DNA from: Phallusia mammillata
Taxonomy: Eukaryota; Chordata; Ascidiacea; Phlebobranchia; Ascidiidae
Direction: 5' to 3'
Length of the DNA: 64,000 nucleotides
NCBI GenBank assembly: GCA_003260075.1
Contig: QLIY01000659.1
Span: forward strand, 29,533 to 93,532
Below the pieces are notes generated by a model. That model worked only from the letters and a program-made list of their open reading frames with translations. It had not been told where the DNA came from and ran no database searches. The position numbers were made by a program, and so were the translations under genes. Of this stretch, positions 12,301-24,300 are shown one piece after another. The first letter of the stretch is position 1. Each line of letters opens with the position of its first letter.

Positions 12301-12628
12301 CCTGGTCCAAAACCTTTAAAATACATGCCTAATAATATTTGTAAAACCAACACAAGTGCAGACAATACTGTACAGTTTGCAGGTCAATATTGAACCCCTT
12401 AAGTTTAGTTATAAATATGTATTTAATGTGTTTTAACCTCAGATTTTAGTTCCTGATTCCAAATTTCGGGGGGGGGGTTGTACAGTTTGCAGGTCAATAT
12501 TGAACCCCTTAAGTTTAGTTATATGTTTAGTTATAAATATATATTTAATGTGTTTTAACCTCAGATTTTAGTTCCTGATTCCAAATTTCATTTCCTGCAC
12601 CTGTTTCTTCAACAGAAGCTGGGTCCAT
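9364..12628 (-). CDS. AT-hook protein fused to a degenerate APIP-like domain (novel fusion)
   Basis: Six exons join in phase: 12628-12560, 11679-10868, 10707-10562, 10417-10288, 10041-9874 and 9466-9364 (1428 nt, 475 aa). Residues 24 to about 260 are basic and low-complexity, with six AT-hook-like cores: RGRP at about 56, 108, 162 and 228, KGRP at 66 and VGRP at 209. AT-hooks bind the minor groove of AT-rich DNA, so a nuclear location is expected. From about residue 262 the protein follows APIP exon by exon, and the two central exons have identical sizes (130 and 168 nt) in both genes. The catalytic set is lost: HxH reads VHCQS, RRHG reads RRQG, the catalytic E reads ITHQD, C97 aligns with S, and the glycine loop reads TPGKCG. 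It is therefore probably not a dehydratase. The function is unknown; a chromatin-bound pseudoenzyme is inference. The exon 1 assignment rests on phase and splice sites only. Confidence 0.82.
9603..9793. repeat. Duplicated intron segment around an 11-G run
   Basis: 9603-9683 and 9695-9793 are near copies, the second with an inserted AAAACAGGC-type stretch, separated by G at 9684-9694. They lie in the last intron of the AT-hook gene. Likely unmerged allelic contig ends. Confidence 0.8.
12369..12590. repeat. Duplicated segment around a 10-G run
   Basis: About 100 bp up to 12467, including the 3' part of the AT-hook gene's first exon, recur almost unchanged from 12479, after G at 12468-12477. 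I regard the 12369-12467 copy as an assembly duplicate and the one after the G run as the true exon, because only that copy continues into the full exon with its ATG. Confidence 0.8.
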
Positions 12629-14264
12629 ATTCTTTTGTGCAAAATTATCAATACACAAAGCTGTAAATAAAAACAATTTTAAAACAAAAACAACTGATAT
12701 AAATTTATCCTACAAAATACACTAAAGCTCGTAATGTGTCAATGACTTAATTAAATTTTTCAAATGGCTATAATTAAAAAGCAACAATTAAAGAATAAAA
12801 TAATATTAATTTATTTTCAAAAAAATAGTTAGCTTAAATATTATCAAAAATGCGTTAAAAAATCTGCACTTGACACTGAAAGTAAAGCAATGAACGAATA
12901 CTTTTTTACAAAATTATTTCCTATTGGTTCCTTACTTCCTTTACCTTCGGCAGTAAAATCCAGCAGCAAATTAAATACTTCATATACATGTGCGCATTTC
13001 TAAAAAGTTACCACATATAATCAGGTAAAATACCAAACAAATTCGTGCCCACAGTCATTCCTTGATCCGATGGCGCCATAAGGCGACCAAAATTTCAGCC
13101 GGCTTTTCTATGCGTGATGGCTGTTGCAGCTGCTGTTTACCAAATACAACTACAAGCGACGCTCGTTTTCTCCTTAGTATCATTGTCCCAGCTACCAGAT
13201 CCAGGATATTGCCGAATTGACGGTGTTGCCACAAGCATTTGGAACGCAGTTTTGGTATAAGCCTATCGAGTAGAAAGCTGTTGCGGTTTTACCCTCGTTC
13301 CCGAGGTTTTTTCAGCGTATTAAGAATCGCAAGGTTTTTACTGTATGACTGTAATGTGTTACTATGTTTGTTTCCTCAAGGTCCACATAAACAAAATACA
13401 ATGGATTCAAAAAGTCATGTCTTTGAGTTAGGTACATTTATTATTTACGGTTTTAAACAGTTCTTGCATTCCTAAATCAATTACTTGGCATTCAACACTT
13501 CAGTGCAAAAAATGCCTATTTCCCTGCGTCGTCTTTACGACCACAGACCTAGCTGGAAAAGCAATCATTGCGTAACGTGTTAAATGTTGTCGTCACCAGG
13601 CGAGAAAATAGCGAACAAAGCAATGGTTTCCCTTTTTTCTTCGTCACCACTTGGAGAAATTTGCATCACAGCAAGTCAGTTGAAAGGTCTTCGGCATGCG
13701 AATGTACGCTTATCTAAATGTGTGTATTCGACGCGTTTTAGGGTAGACCTGCTATGATAAACTATAAACTTTATTAACTGGACAAAGTAAGCTAGGCTAA
13801 AAAGGTACTGATATCACAAACGTATTTAGGAAAGGTCACCCGTTAACGTTATGACTGTTAAAAGGAAGAATACGGTCTCAGATTGTAGACGTGTACAAAT
13901 TGGTATTTTATTTAGATACAAATTGGTTTAACGCACTTTCTCCAATACTAAAATATCACCAATTTGACAAATGAAAGCTCGGCTTAAGTGTTGTTAAGAT
14001 TCGCGTGTTATTGTAGCGCCAGTGCGTTGTTCAGCTAGGTGAGTGTGAATACGCCTTATCTTTTAAATTGTGATTTCTTCCCTACGAAAGCCCATTTGCG
14101 TGCAATATTACGTTATGTCCGAGTTTGATCTAATAAGGTGATAATTTGTCATGTTTCTGCGTAAACCTAGATAACCTTTCATGGACCACAATGATTTCTT
14201 TTCAATGCCAGATTATATCGCTGTTCGCGATATTTGTATTGTTTGTTAGTTAATCTGAGTAATC
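12629..14264. other. Divergent intergenic region
   Basis: This region lies between the 5' ends of the AT-hook gene (-) and the UNC93A-like gene (+) and should hold both promoters. The acceptor TTTACAG just upstream of the AT-hook gene's first exon (around 12661) may be a trans-splice site. Short ORFs, for example near 13078 (-) and 13239 (+), show no family features, and I do not call them. Confidence 0.5.
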
Positions 14265-17200
14265 ATGGCTTCCTGCAAGTGTCGAAGGAATGTGTACACG
14301 CTGGCCATTGCCTTTTTATGCAACTTTACTTCTTACATGACACTTGAAAGTAAGTTTCAATAAATAGTAGCCTACGCTTATTCGTATCTAAACGTGAAAA
14401 TTGAATCACCCAGTTCGTTGCTTGATTACGCTTAAATTTTTGTTTTCAAACGCGTTTTTTTGTTTGTTTTTTATGTCAATATGGGAGTAAAAAGTCATTA
14501 TAATATAGATTTTGTAAATGTTTCCTAATACATGAAATCTCCTGGCAAGTAAAGTAAAGGGCCGCGAAGATTCGGGGTCACTTATTTATGACTGCAGGCA
14601 TTTAAGTCGCTGTATTTTATTGTTTCACAAGACATATGCATTTCCGTTTTTTAAGCACCGTCAGTTGCTGAAAAAACAACAAGTATAGATTTTGCCAGAA
14701 AATTACAAATAAATTACGTCTTACATATTTAATGTGTGTGACAGTGGAGCCTGCAAGCATTTCAATTTCCTTTGTTACGACCGCAGGCATGCAGAGCAGC
14801 TTGAATCGTTCCACGGGCACCAATTCACTTAGCGCGTTGTACACCACTCTCGTCGTGTCCTCACTGCTGCTGCCTCCTCTGGCAATCGCCAAGCTTGACT
14901 GCCGGAAGTCGTTGTTTCTCAGCATTCTTATGTATGCAATCTACACACTAGGTAAGCATTCAAAACAAAATTTGCTGCATAAATGTAGTTATACACCATT
15001 TTTTTGGTAAAATGATTGCATCATGTTAGAGCTTAAAAAGATAGAATAAAAACGGCTTTAGATTAGATGTAATTTGATGTTGTTGTTGCACTTAATTAAA
15101 TGTCAAAATATCTTGTTTTGCAGCCAACTTTTATCCAAAGCCGTACATTCTTATACCGGCTGCTGTGCTGCTCGGGACCGGGGCAAGTGTAATGTGGACC
15201 GCGGCCTTTTATTACGTCATGCAGGTGGCGCAACGTCACGCCAAGGAGAAAAACAAAAGCATTGCCGAAGTGACAGGCGACTTCTTCGGCAAGTTTACAT
15301 CTTTGAGCCATTTCTCCATAGTTGTTGGCACTTTGTTTATGACTGTCGTGTTTGAGAGCCTGAAAATTGACCCAGTGAAGACAACTAATTCTACTACACC
15401 CGTTAATGTGAGTGAAAATGGTGCGCAACACATGTATAGTCTTGTGGCAGGCAACTCTAGCACACCTGCAACGAGCTTGCCTGTGTACGAAGTCGCTACT
15501 ACAATTGGTACAGCACAAGGTGACCACGAAACATGCGGACTGTACTTTAAGTTGAATTCCCCATCCAAATCGAATCAAATCAGTGAAACTGTCATGTACT
15601 TATTGCTGTGCACCTATCTCGCATTCAACATTATAGCAGCGTGCCTCTGTCTTTGCCTGGACGAAATCACTGGCACTGAAACAAAAACTGTTGCCGAAGA
15701 AGCCGTTTGTGCCTCGATGACGTCATTAAACGACGTCACCAGCCCCAAGATCAAAGCCACGAACCAAAATGCCGAAGATCCAAACACCGATAGGCTTTTG
15801 GGTGAGAACAACAACACCAATAACACAGACGAAGTAATCGAGGATGACAAGTCGGTTTTCAAACTGGTCAGATCCAGCTTGACTTTGTTGTTCACTGACA
15901 AAACCGCATTCCTCATGATTCCATTTACCCTTCATTACGGCATGATGCAAGGTTTCGTCCGTGGTACTTTCAATGCTTCGTGGATTCATTGCTCGTTGGG
16001 TAAGACCATGTGTAATATCGTAAAATAATAAGATTTATCCAATGACAGCCTATAATGTGCCATGGGGCTGTATGACATACGACTATGCAAGTGCATTAAA
16101 TTTTGTGTTTTTGCATACTTGGAGTGTATGCCATATACTTGTAGCTTTTCAAGATGCCGATATTCTTGGTGCCTTGAAACTCCAAATTTAAAACAGAATT
16201 ATGTGTTAATTACAATTGTACGAATCGTTGACACAATATAACCTACTGCCGTTTGCCTCCTGCCCGAGTTATTATGTTGCTAATCAGCAAACACACAAAT
16301 ATGCTGACTGTACATTTTGTGTCACAATGGTCCAAAGTTGGGGCTTCTTTGATAAACAACAACTGCGCGTAACCCAACGCAAGTAAATAACTGCTGACTG
16401 ATTGTATTTGCTATAATTAACTGGTTGGGCTATTGTGGGCGTTGTATTGAACAATTACATCAAAAAGTAAGTTTTAAACATTGACTTGTGCTGAAAATAT
16501 ACAGTTCTTTGTGACATCATAAGCACATTTCAAGGCGTTCAAAAGAAAGCAAGCGTTCAAAAGAAAACATGCCAGTAAAATCCTAAAAAGTCGAATTATA
16601 GTAGGCCAATGTTTGGGATAAAAACGCGTTCATACGCTACAAAACAATGTCTGGGACTAATTACTTGGCCACATAGAAACTGTACGTTGAAGTAGGCTGA
16701 CTTCAGATGTGTGACAATGTTTACTGTTGCGTGCAGGGTTAAAGCATTCTACTGGCAAAACAACCCAACGCCTTCAGGTAAATCATCGTCATAATGACCA
16801 ATGAGTTGCAACAAATTTGCATGCATACGAAAATTTGGCCAGTTCATAAAAGGTCGGCCCACAAACCAATGTTTAGCCGTATCCGGCCCTTAGGACGAAA
16901 ATGTTTGCCGACCCCTGCTTTACATCAACTCGGGGGGGGGGCTTTGGCCAGTTCATAAAAGGTCGGTCCACAAACCAATGTTTAGCCGTTTTCGGCCCTT
17001 AGGACGAAAATGTTTGCCGACCCCTGCTTTACATCAACTCGTTCCATTCACCTGTGTAATAAACACAATCTGAATCAACACTACAGCTGGTTGCTGGTGC
17101 GGTCATAACTCGTGCATGAACTGCAAGACAGCTGATTTTCGATTGGCTTGTTGACACCTGGGCGTAAAGACAAACATATTATGCAGGACAAGGTTCACCT

Positions 17201-18243
17201 AATGCACATTCAGGGTATGATCGAAACACGAAAGGAAGTGATTTTATTTGCGCTTCTTGTGATGTTGGTATGTAAGCCCTCGAAAACATATTACAGTCAG
17301 ACTTGGACAAGTTGTTGGTTGGAAAACTTATTATTGTTGTTGATCATGATTGTACAGCACATACATTAAAAACCGGACTAAAAACATACCCTTCCCATGC
17401 AGATGTAATTAATCGTTTTTACGTTAATGTGATGTCCTTTTATACACTATTGTTACACATTTCCTTTAGTCGGACTTATGTTTGAAAAATGGTCATAAAG
17501 TGGAATATATATTAATTTACTATGAATATTTGCCTAAATGTGGCGGGGGGGGGGAATGTCCTTTTATACACTGTTGTTACACATTTCCTTTAGTTTAGTC
17601 GGACTTATGTTTGGAAAATGGTCATAAAGTGGAATAGATATTAATTTACCATGAATATTTGCCTAAATGTGGCTTAACTGTTTATTTCGTTGTAGCAGCA
17701 TACATTACGAAAGAAATATGCACACCAATTTGACTCGAAACTTACATTGTTGCAGGAATTGAGTATGTGGCTTACGTGACGTGTGTATACGGAGGTGTAA
17801 TGATCATCGGTTGTTACTCCTTTGGTGCTCTTCTTCGCGTCACCACTCACCTCAAGATTTTCATTTGCACCATGAGTCTGGAGGTAATTCTGTTCGTGAT
17901 CACGTTGCTATGGAAACCCGCCGCGGATGGACATTCCGAGACCTGGATCTATTTTCTTATCCCAATCGGTTTCGGGATCTGCCACAGTTCCTTGTCCAGT
18001 CAATTAGGAAGCATATACGGCCGACTGTATGGCAAAACTAAGAAGGCTGGGACTGCCTTGCTGAATGTATGGAATCCTATGGGCTCTGCCATTGCTTATG
18101 GTTTAAGTGGAACCCTGTTGCCTATCCATCTGGTAGCGCTCGTGATGTCCACTTGCATTGTGGGAACTATTATGTACACGGTAGCGGAAAAGATACAGGA
18201 CAAGCCTTATAGAAAATGTAAGGCGGTTGGAGGCTGTTTATAA
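14265..18243 (+). CDS. UNC93A: UNC93A-like major facilitator membrane protein
   Basis: The UNC93 family consists of 11-12-helix major-facilitator-like proteins. UNC93A's substrate is uncertain, and relatives regulate K+ channels or traffic Toll-like receptors. Four exons join in phase: 14265-14349, 14787-14951, 15124-15999 and 17756-18243 (1614 nt, 537 aa; human UNC93A 457). Family markers are MQSSLN after the first helix, TLVVSSLLLPPL, ANFYPKPYILIPAAVLLGTG, the later FVRGTF/ASW segment and YVAYVTCVYGGVMIIGCY. The extra length comes from two hydrophilic insertions in exon 3: an Asn/Thr-rich loop with several N-glycosylation sites, and an acidic loop (NNNTNNTDEVIEDDKS). Exon 1 opens with a Cys/Arg-rich MASCKCRR. 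An AATAAA lies at 18261. The long intron 3 contains two assembly duplications. Confidence 0.87.
16834..17041. repeat. Duplicated segment with hAT-like terminus, around a 10-G run
   Basis: 16834-16931 and 16943-17041 are near copies separated by G at 16932-16941. Both contain a terminus ending TTTGCCGACCCCTG, typical of hAT elements whose other end reads CAGGGGTCGGCAAA. I could not find that matching end in the intron, so the element is a remnant. Confidence 0.65.
17432..17674. repeat. Duplicated intron segment around a 10-G run
   Basis: 17432-17544 and 17556-17674 are near copies in intron 3 of the UNC93A-like gene, split by G at 17545-17554. Same pattern as the other junctions. Confidence 0.8.
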
Positions 18244-18260
18244 GCAACGAAAGGACCACG

Positions 18261-18266
18261 AATAAA
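18261..18266 (+). terminator. Polyadenylation signal AATAAA of the UNC93A-like gene
   Basis: A canonical AATAAA begins 17 nt after the stop codon at 18243, giving a very short 3' UTR. Confidence 0.6.
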
Positions 18267-19048
18267 TGACTGATCCCAGAAAATGTGTGTTGGCGAGTGC
18301 ATTGCACATCTGGGTTGCAAGAACCAAGCAAAAACGCGAAAATCACAAGACATACATTATTGTGGTTACTGATTTTGTGTGACAGTCCACTGGTAAAACC
18401 AGAAAGCTTCTAAAAATATGAGGTCAAAATCAATGACCTATATTTCTCAACAATATTTGTTGTTTATGTGCCAAAGCATTTCCGCATTCAACCTATAAAT
18501 CATCATCACTGTTGTATTTTACTTTTGTGGCGTTCGACTTGGTAATACAAACTTCTAGCAGTTGTTTCAAACCTCAATTAAAAGAAATACCACGGATACA
18601 ACAGCCAGGCAAGCAAACAGCAACGCATTTCGCAACCTCAGCATTTTTGTCGCAATTTACGACTGATTTCAATACAAAGGGCTTCACATTATTACCGCAT
18701 GGTTTGATGGCAGCTGGATTTTATGACCGACATTTTGTTTGTCAAGTTTATACTAATCGCTCCGAACACGGGCAAACACCGAGTGGGACGTGACTATAGC
18801 TTCAAAACGTATAGCACATAGGCAAAGCAAATTTAATTCATTTGACACTTAAAATTCGTTTCATATTTTTTCATGAGCTAGATCTTCAAATAAAAATCAT
18901 GTTTTCCACACAAAATATGGGTACATGCAAACGTAGCATTTCGTCTTCAGCAGACCGGCAAACAACTTGACCAAAAAACAATTTTAGTCTTCTTATTACC
19001 TTAAGTGGTGTAGGGACGTGGACGATTGCAAGTCTGACGATCATGAAG

Positions 19049-19199
19049 GTGTACACCAGCGGTTCCCAAACTGGGGTCCGCGGACCAAATGGGGTCCGTA
19101 CAGCAGTTTCAGAGGGTCCGCAGTGAGAATTAATCTCTAAAGCACGGGTGTGCAACATTTTTCGCCGGTGGGCCATATAACCAATTTCGGACATCAAGC

Positions 19200-19287
<88 letters not shown>

Positions 19288-19952
19288 GCTTTCACAGCAG
19301 AATAATTGTTTAATAGACAAAGGGAATTATTACGTCACATTCGGTTTAGTACTTGCAAATTGGTTGGAAAACGCTGGTTTAGCTCATACTAGTTATGTAT
19401 AGTGACTTTGGAGATTTACCAAAAACTAGTGAAAATTTTTGCTGAATTCTCAGAACAATTGCATTTTTCTCTGAATCAGTGTGTTGGTGAGGGCAACACT
19501 AAATAGTTAGGCGGGCCGCCTGTTGCACACCCCTGCTTTAGTTTCAGAGGGTACGCAATGTTTCTCGGCTGTAATGCTTGCTTTATATTGGTCTTTAGTT
19601 AGCGAATGTTTTCAATATTATATCTGTACTGTTATGCTATAATAGAAAAAAAATATTAAAAAGTTGTTAAACATATTAGGCTTTAGCGAAATACCGAAAC
19701 CGACTGGATCCTAAACCAAAACCAAAACATTAAACCGACTGGATCCTAAACCAAAACCAAACATTGATGAGTAATTTGCAGCAAAGCAAGTGCACCCATC
19801 TCATTAAACGTCTACCGTATTTGATAGTTTTTTTTCATTGGTGTGGTTTTTGCATTTTTCCCATAGCATTCTTTGATTTTTATGGGGCCGCGACATAACA
19901 AAATAATTGCAAAGGGTCCACCAGGCAAAGTTTGGGAACCGCTGGTGTACAC
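19049..19952. mobile_element. hAT-type element with 8-bp target duplication and nested insertion
   Basis: The element spans 19057-19944. It starts CAGCGGTTCCCAAACT and ends AGTTTGGGAACCGCTG, a perfect 16-bp inverted repeat, flanked by GTGTACAC at 19049-19056 and 19945-19952. A second element with ends CACGGGTGTGCAAC and GTTGCACACCCCTG (19143-19535) sits inside it. An 85-nt G run at 19202-19286 interrupts the inner one. No transposase ORF is visible. Confidence 0.9.
19143..19535. mobile_element. Nested inner hAT-like element interrupted by a long G run
   Basis: The 14-bp termini are inverted repeats with one mismatch, extendable outward through CTAAAG/CTTTAG. There is no clean 8-bp duplication, but a TTTCAGAGGGT-type stretch of the outer element appears on both sides (near 19107 and 19541). 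The 85 G bases at 19202-19286 hide its true length. Confidence 0.6.
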
Positions 19953-21395
19953 TGTACGGTAACATATGGCTGCCAAGATTTTCATTCCATTCTGGTTAGG
20001 TGAAAAACAAAGTGTTTTGAACTTTGTCCGGTGTCCTGATGGAGCTATTAAATGTTCACAACAATACATTGGTTCTTTTTACAAGATAAGCTCATAGGTT
20101 TAACTACCTTGTTTTGAAGTTCCTCAGAACAAAATCAAAACTACTACCACATTCCCATCACACTTTCTGCGACGTTAACAGAAACAACCAGTGGTTCAAA
20201 CCAGGATATTTTCGTGATACTGTATTTAGAAACTATTGAAACATACAAAAACAATCGAAGCGTTCTATTATGCATTGTGACGCAAATGTGCCAACGACTT
20301 GAATGCAAATAAGAATTGCCGACGCTGTAAAGAAACATTCAAGGGATTAGGAAGTTTATACAAAACAATGAGCTAAGTACACTCTGTATTTCTTTGTAAC
20401 CTGTGGAAATGTAGGTCAAATAGGGCAAAGTACAGTGTATACATTCCTCTGTATCAGTAGGTTCTTAAATAGGGGTGTTATTTCTTCACGGACAACCAGC
20501 ACTCCATTGACAACGAAAAGCGTCTGAGTAAACGTTTCAAAGTTTTTTTTTTGTACTTTTTTGATAAATTCAAAAGTGTGGAATCGCTTGTGTTGAAATA
20601 TAGACAAGTTTACACTGCAAACCATAGAAAACAACAATTTCTAGGCGTTTGAAAATCATAGCAATGCCACACAACATGTCTTCTTCAACGGTGTCATGAA
20701 TCGAAAACACACATAAGTGTTGGCATTTCTGTCATGGATGTTGCAGATTCACAGGTATTCAGACAAAGGCATGACACTAACGCACAGATACATAACTGCC
20801 AGCTACAGTTAAGAACGTCAATACCACAATTTAACCCCTGTACAAACAACCCCGTTCGTTCATACGACCTTCACTGGAGGGTAGGGACCTAGTTACGAGC
20901 ACAATACTACCTTCTGGTCGATGGTTCTTGCAAAACAAGGTCAGCAATTCGGCTGCAACAATGCTGTTTATCCAATTTGGTGGTTCCTGTCGGTTTTGCG
21001 AGAAAGGTTTTTCTTTGTGAATTTGGCACCAATTTCTTATGCAAACTTCGTTAATCGTCGCCGCCTTAATTCTTCACTTGTCGACGAAAACAATTTAACA
21101 GACGAAGCACTGTTCTTAGAACATTGTGCTGACGCCGCAACGCAGCAAAAACAATCGTAAAGCATATTAACGGCCGCCTCGCAGGTTTTAAAGGGAAGCG
21201 AATCTAAAGACACGAAACAGTTACGACCAGTTCTGACCCGGCCATACAGCTGTACTGAAAGGCTTCGCAAACACAGTCAAAGCAGTCAAATTACCGTCGC
21301 ATTTCGACAACTATGCCTCAATGATGGGATAGTTTGTGAACTGAGAAATAAAACTAGCACATAAACTGATAGGTTAGGGTCGTTGACCCATGCTG

Positions 21396-24300
21396 CTACG
21401 TGTAGTAAATAAGCTCGGGAATTTGGCCGTCCTCGACCGACGTTCCGTTGTTGTTTCCCGGCGCAAATAAGAAAGTGAACACGGTCTGTCCCTCGTTTTG
21501 GGTTTCCTTGACTACTCGTCGATGCCCACGCGTGCCGTAATAGCTGTCGTAACCCTAAGCAACAAAGAGGTCACTAATAAGTGGTTTGAAACTCGTATGA
21601 TTATTATAGGTTTGTAGCAAGAAAAAAATCGTTAGCCAAACGTAGTGATTCTCAAAAAGTGTGCTGAAAAATACATGTTTTGCAAAGTGAACACCTTATC
21701 TGTGCAAGATGGAAAACGTTTGATAACAACTGACCTGATTGATTTAAAGTAATGTAAAGAATATGCTACGAAACCAGGGTGTATGAATACAAACGCTTTG
21801 TACCAGTGGCAAAAAAGTACTTACTGCCAAACGAAGATAATTATTGGCATTTTAACACACTACTTATTTACATTAAACCAACAAAATTGACGTTAAAATG
21901 AAAAATCTTATATTACAGAGACTTAAGTGATGTGACATACACATATTTTATCCTCAGAAAAAAAGTAGCAGAAGGTACACAAAACTTAGCAGATATGATA
22001 ACACTCGGTTAAATACTCACATCAAGGGTCGCCGAGGCAATATAGTTGTTATTTGGTTTAATTTCAATAGGTTGCTTAAACATGACACGGAACGTACGAT
22101 CTGATCCATCGCAGCTAAAACCGGTGTCATTTTGTCCAAGTACAGTATCGTTGGATACAATCTGGAAAAATTCGCAGTTAAGAATTCTGACAACGCCAAC
22201 CAATGCAAGGGCAGCTCTGGAGCGCCACCTACCTGTATGTTGACTTGAAAATCAGACGGACCACTAATGGCACCATAGAGCCCGAAACCGACCACGTAAA
22301 TTTTACGGTTCACGCTGAAGCGAATTCGATCGCTCGTACCCGAATAACCCCACCTAGAGGTCAAAACAAATATGAAGGTTTAACTGAAACTAGAAGAGTG
22401 GCTTAGCACATATTGCCCTTGCATATACACTATAACCTATTTGAAAAAAATATTCCCTACACCTATTTTATATTGGGTCCCATATCACACACTGTCTTTT
22501 ATAAAATTAGTTGTTTCTGCAGGCAGAAACTCATGGGTCCCCACACATGCAAAGTTGTAAATAATGCATTTCAAGAAATAACCATGAGAAAGTTTGGTAT
22601 TGTAAGGTCAAACACAATGATTGGTACTGAGCATAAATAAACATCCTATGTGGAGTACAAACTATCTAAATTTTCTTCCATTTGGGCATTTTTAAAGGTT
22701 TTTCTATTGTATGTTCTATCTGAAAAATGAAGGGGTAAATAGCGAAAAATTAGACTAAAACACAACAATCAGCTGCTATTATTGGAAAATTGCACAATCT
22801 GTCCTAATTTCATTCAATTCAGACATTGTTAAAAAAATTTACCCACTGTAGGGGGCTAGTGGGGTAAATGTTGGGGCTACAGGGCAGAACACAAGAATCA
22901 ACACCTATAAATGGCATACTCTACAAGCTTTCCAAATGTTATCCAATTCAGACATTGTTTAAAAAATTCCCCCTTTTTAGGGGGCTAGCGGGTAAATGTT
23001 GGGGCTACAGGTTGGAAAACAACAATCAACACCTAACAATGGCACAATGGACAAACTGTCCAAATTTCATCCCATTCGAACAATACTTAAACAATTCACC
23101 CTTTTTGGGGGGCTAGTGGGGTAAATAATTGGTCTCTACTCCAAAACTAAAAAAATATCAAACCACAATAACCCAATCCACAGTCCTGTAAATTTTTGTC
23201 CAAATCGGCAAATGTTTAAACATTTGGCCACTGGAGGGGCTTTTGAGCAACAACCGTTATCACCTCTGACGTCATAAGGCTGTTGACACCCCCTGACTGT
23301 CAACTGCAAAAACATCCACCAAACAACCCACAAACATTAGTAATGTATATGGTTGGCTTTATAACATCACACAAAACTAACGTTTGTGGTGCGCACCAAC
23401 CACATTTTACATTTTGGGGGCTAGCGGGGTAAATAATGGGGTTATCATGACAAACGAAGCAGATGGCACATCTACATAACTATAGCTACCATCTGTGAAA
23501 TTTTCATCCAAATCCATCAAACATTTCAAGGCAAAAAGGGGTGGACAAACTTCAGGGAAGAAAAAAAAAAAAAAGAAAAAAAAAAAAAAAAAAAAAAGAA
23601 ATCGAGTAAAATCAAGATGTGTCCCCTTCAAGGAAGGGGACCCATAATAAACCACTAATATTTACATGTGCACATAAAAATAGAACCCACCTTTCAGCGA
23701 CGTCGCGAAAACGCAAAACACTTTGCTCTTTTCCCGTTAAGCTGCATCGAGGTCGGTCGGAGAAACGAACCTAGTAAAAAATCAATAAAACAAAACTATA
23801 ATTTACATTTATCAATCGAATGTACCCACCGGTTTTGCCCAGTAACAACGTTTCAAAACGACAATGGCACATATCTACATGTATTTAAAAAAATGAAAGA
23901 TAATTTGCAAAAACAAAAGTAAAAATCAAAGTTGCAAAATTATAGATTTTACAAGAAGTCAGATTATTTTTTTATTCGACTTCGGCTCATAAACTTAAAT
24001 ATCCGATGTGCTTAAAAATATTACAAACTGCACGGTGTTCGTTAGCACAATTTACATGTAGCAGGCCTCATATACTTCTTTGTAAACCGTCCAAAAAAGT
24101 AAGAACGATTTTTAACATAGAAACAAACGTACAGTCTACATTCTAGTATAACTTGGAGTCAGGATCAAACCTTATACCTTCTGCAAAAAGTTAGCAAAAT
24201 TGCACTACAAACTAGAAGGGTGGCTTAGCACATATTGCCCTTGCATATACACTATAACCTATTTGAAAAAAATAATATATTCCCTACACTTATTTTATAT

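Larger units (their letters stand above)
18244..21395. other. Convergent intergenic region
   Basis: This is the 3' flank of both the UNC93A-like gene (+) and the BTBD1/2-type gene (-). It holds the nested hAT elements at 19049-19952. The ORFs at 18512 (+) and 20921 (+) have no recognisable domain, unusual composition or splice support, and I do not call them genes. Nothing else stands out. Confidence 0.5.

Noticed and set aside
13027..13090. Short minus-strand ORF starting MAPSDQGMTVG as a possible upstream exon of the AT-hook gene
   Set aside because: Its possible donor (GTAACT) has a phase that does not fit the first supported exon, and no family match exists.
18886..19320. Minus-strand ORF with a long poly-Pro stretch
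   Set aside because: The prolines are the 85-nt G run inside a hAT element; the reading frame is meaningless.
20921..21160. 79-codon + strand ORF downstream of the BTBD1/2 gene
   Set aside because: No domain, no splice sites and no polyadenylation context; compatible with chance in the other gene's 3' flank.
23407..23655. Minus-strand ORF with a poly-Phe tract, repeated at 25357
   Set aside because: It comes from an A-rich tract inside the repeat element; the recurrence reflects the repeat, not a gene.
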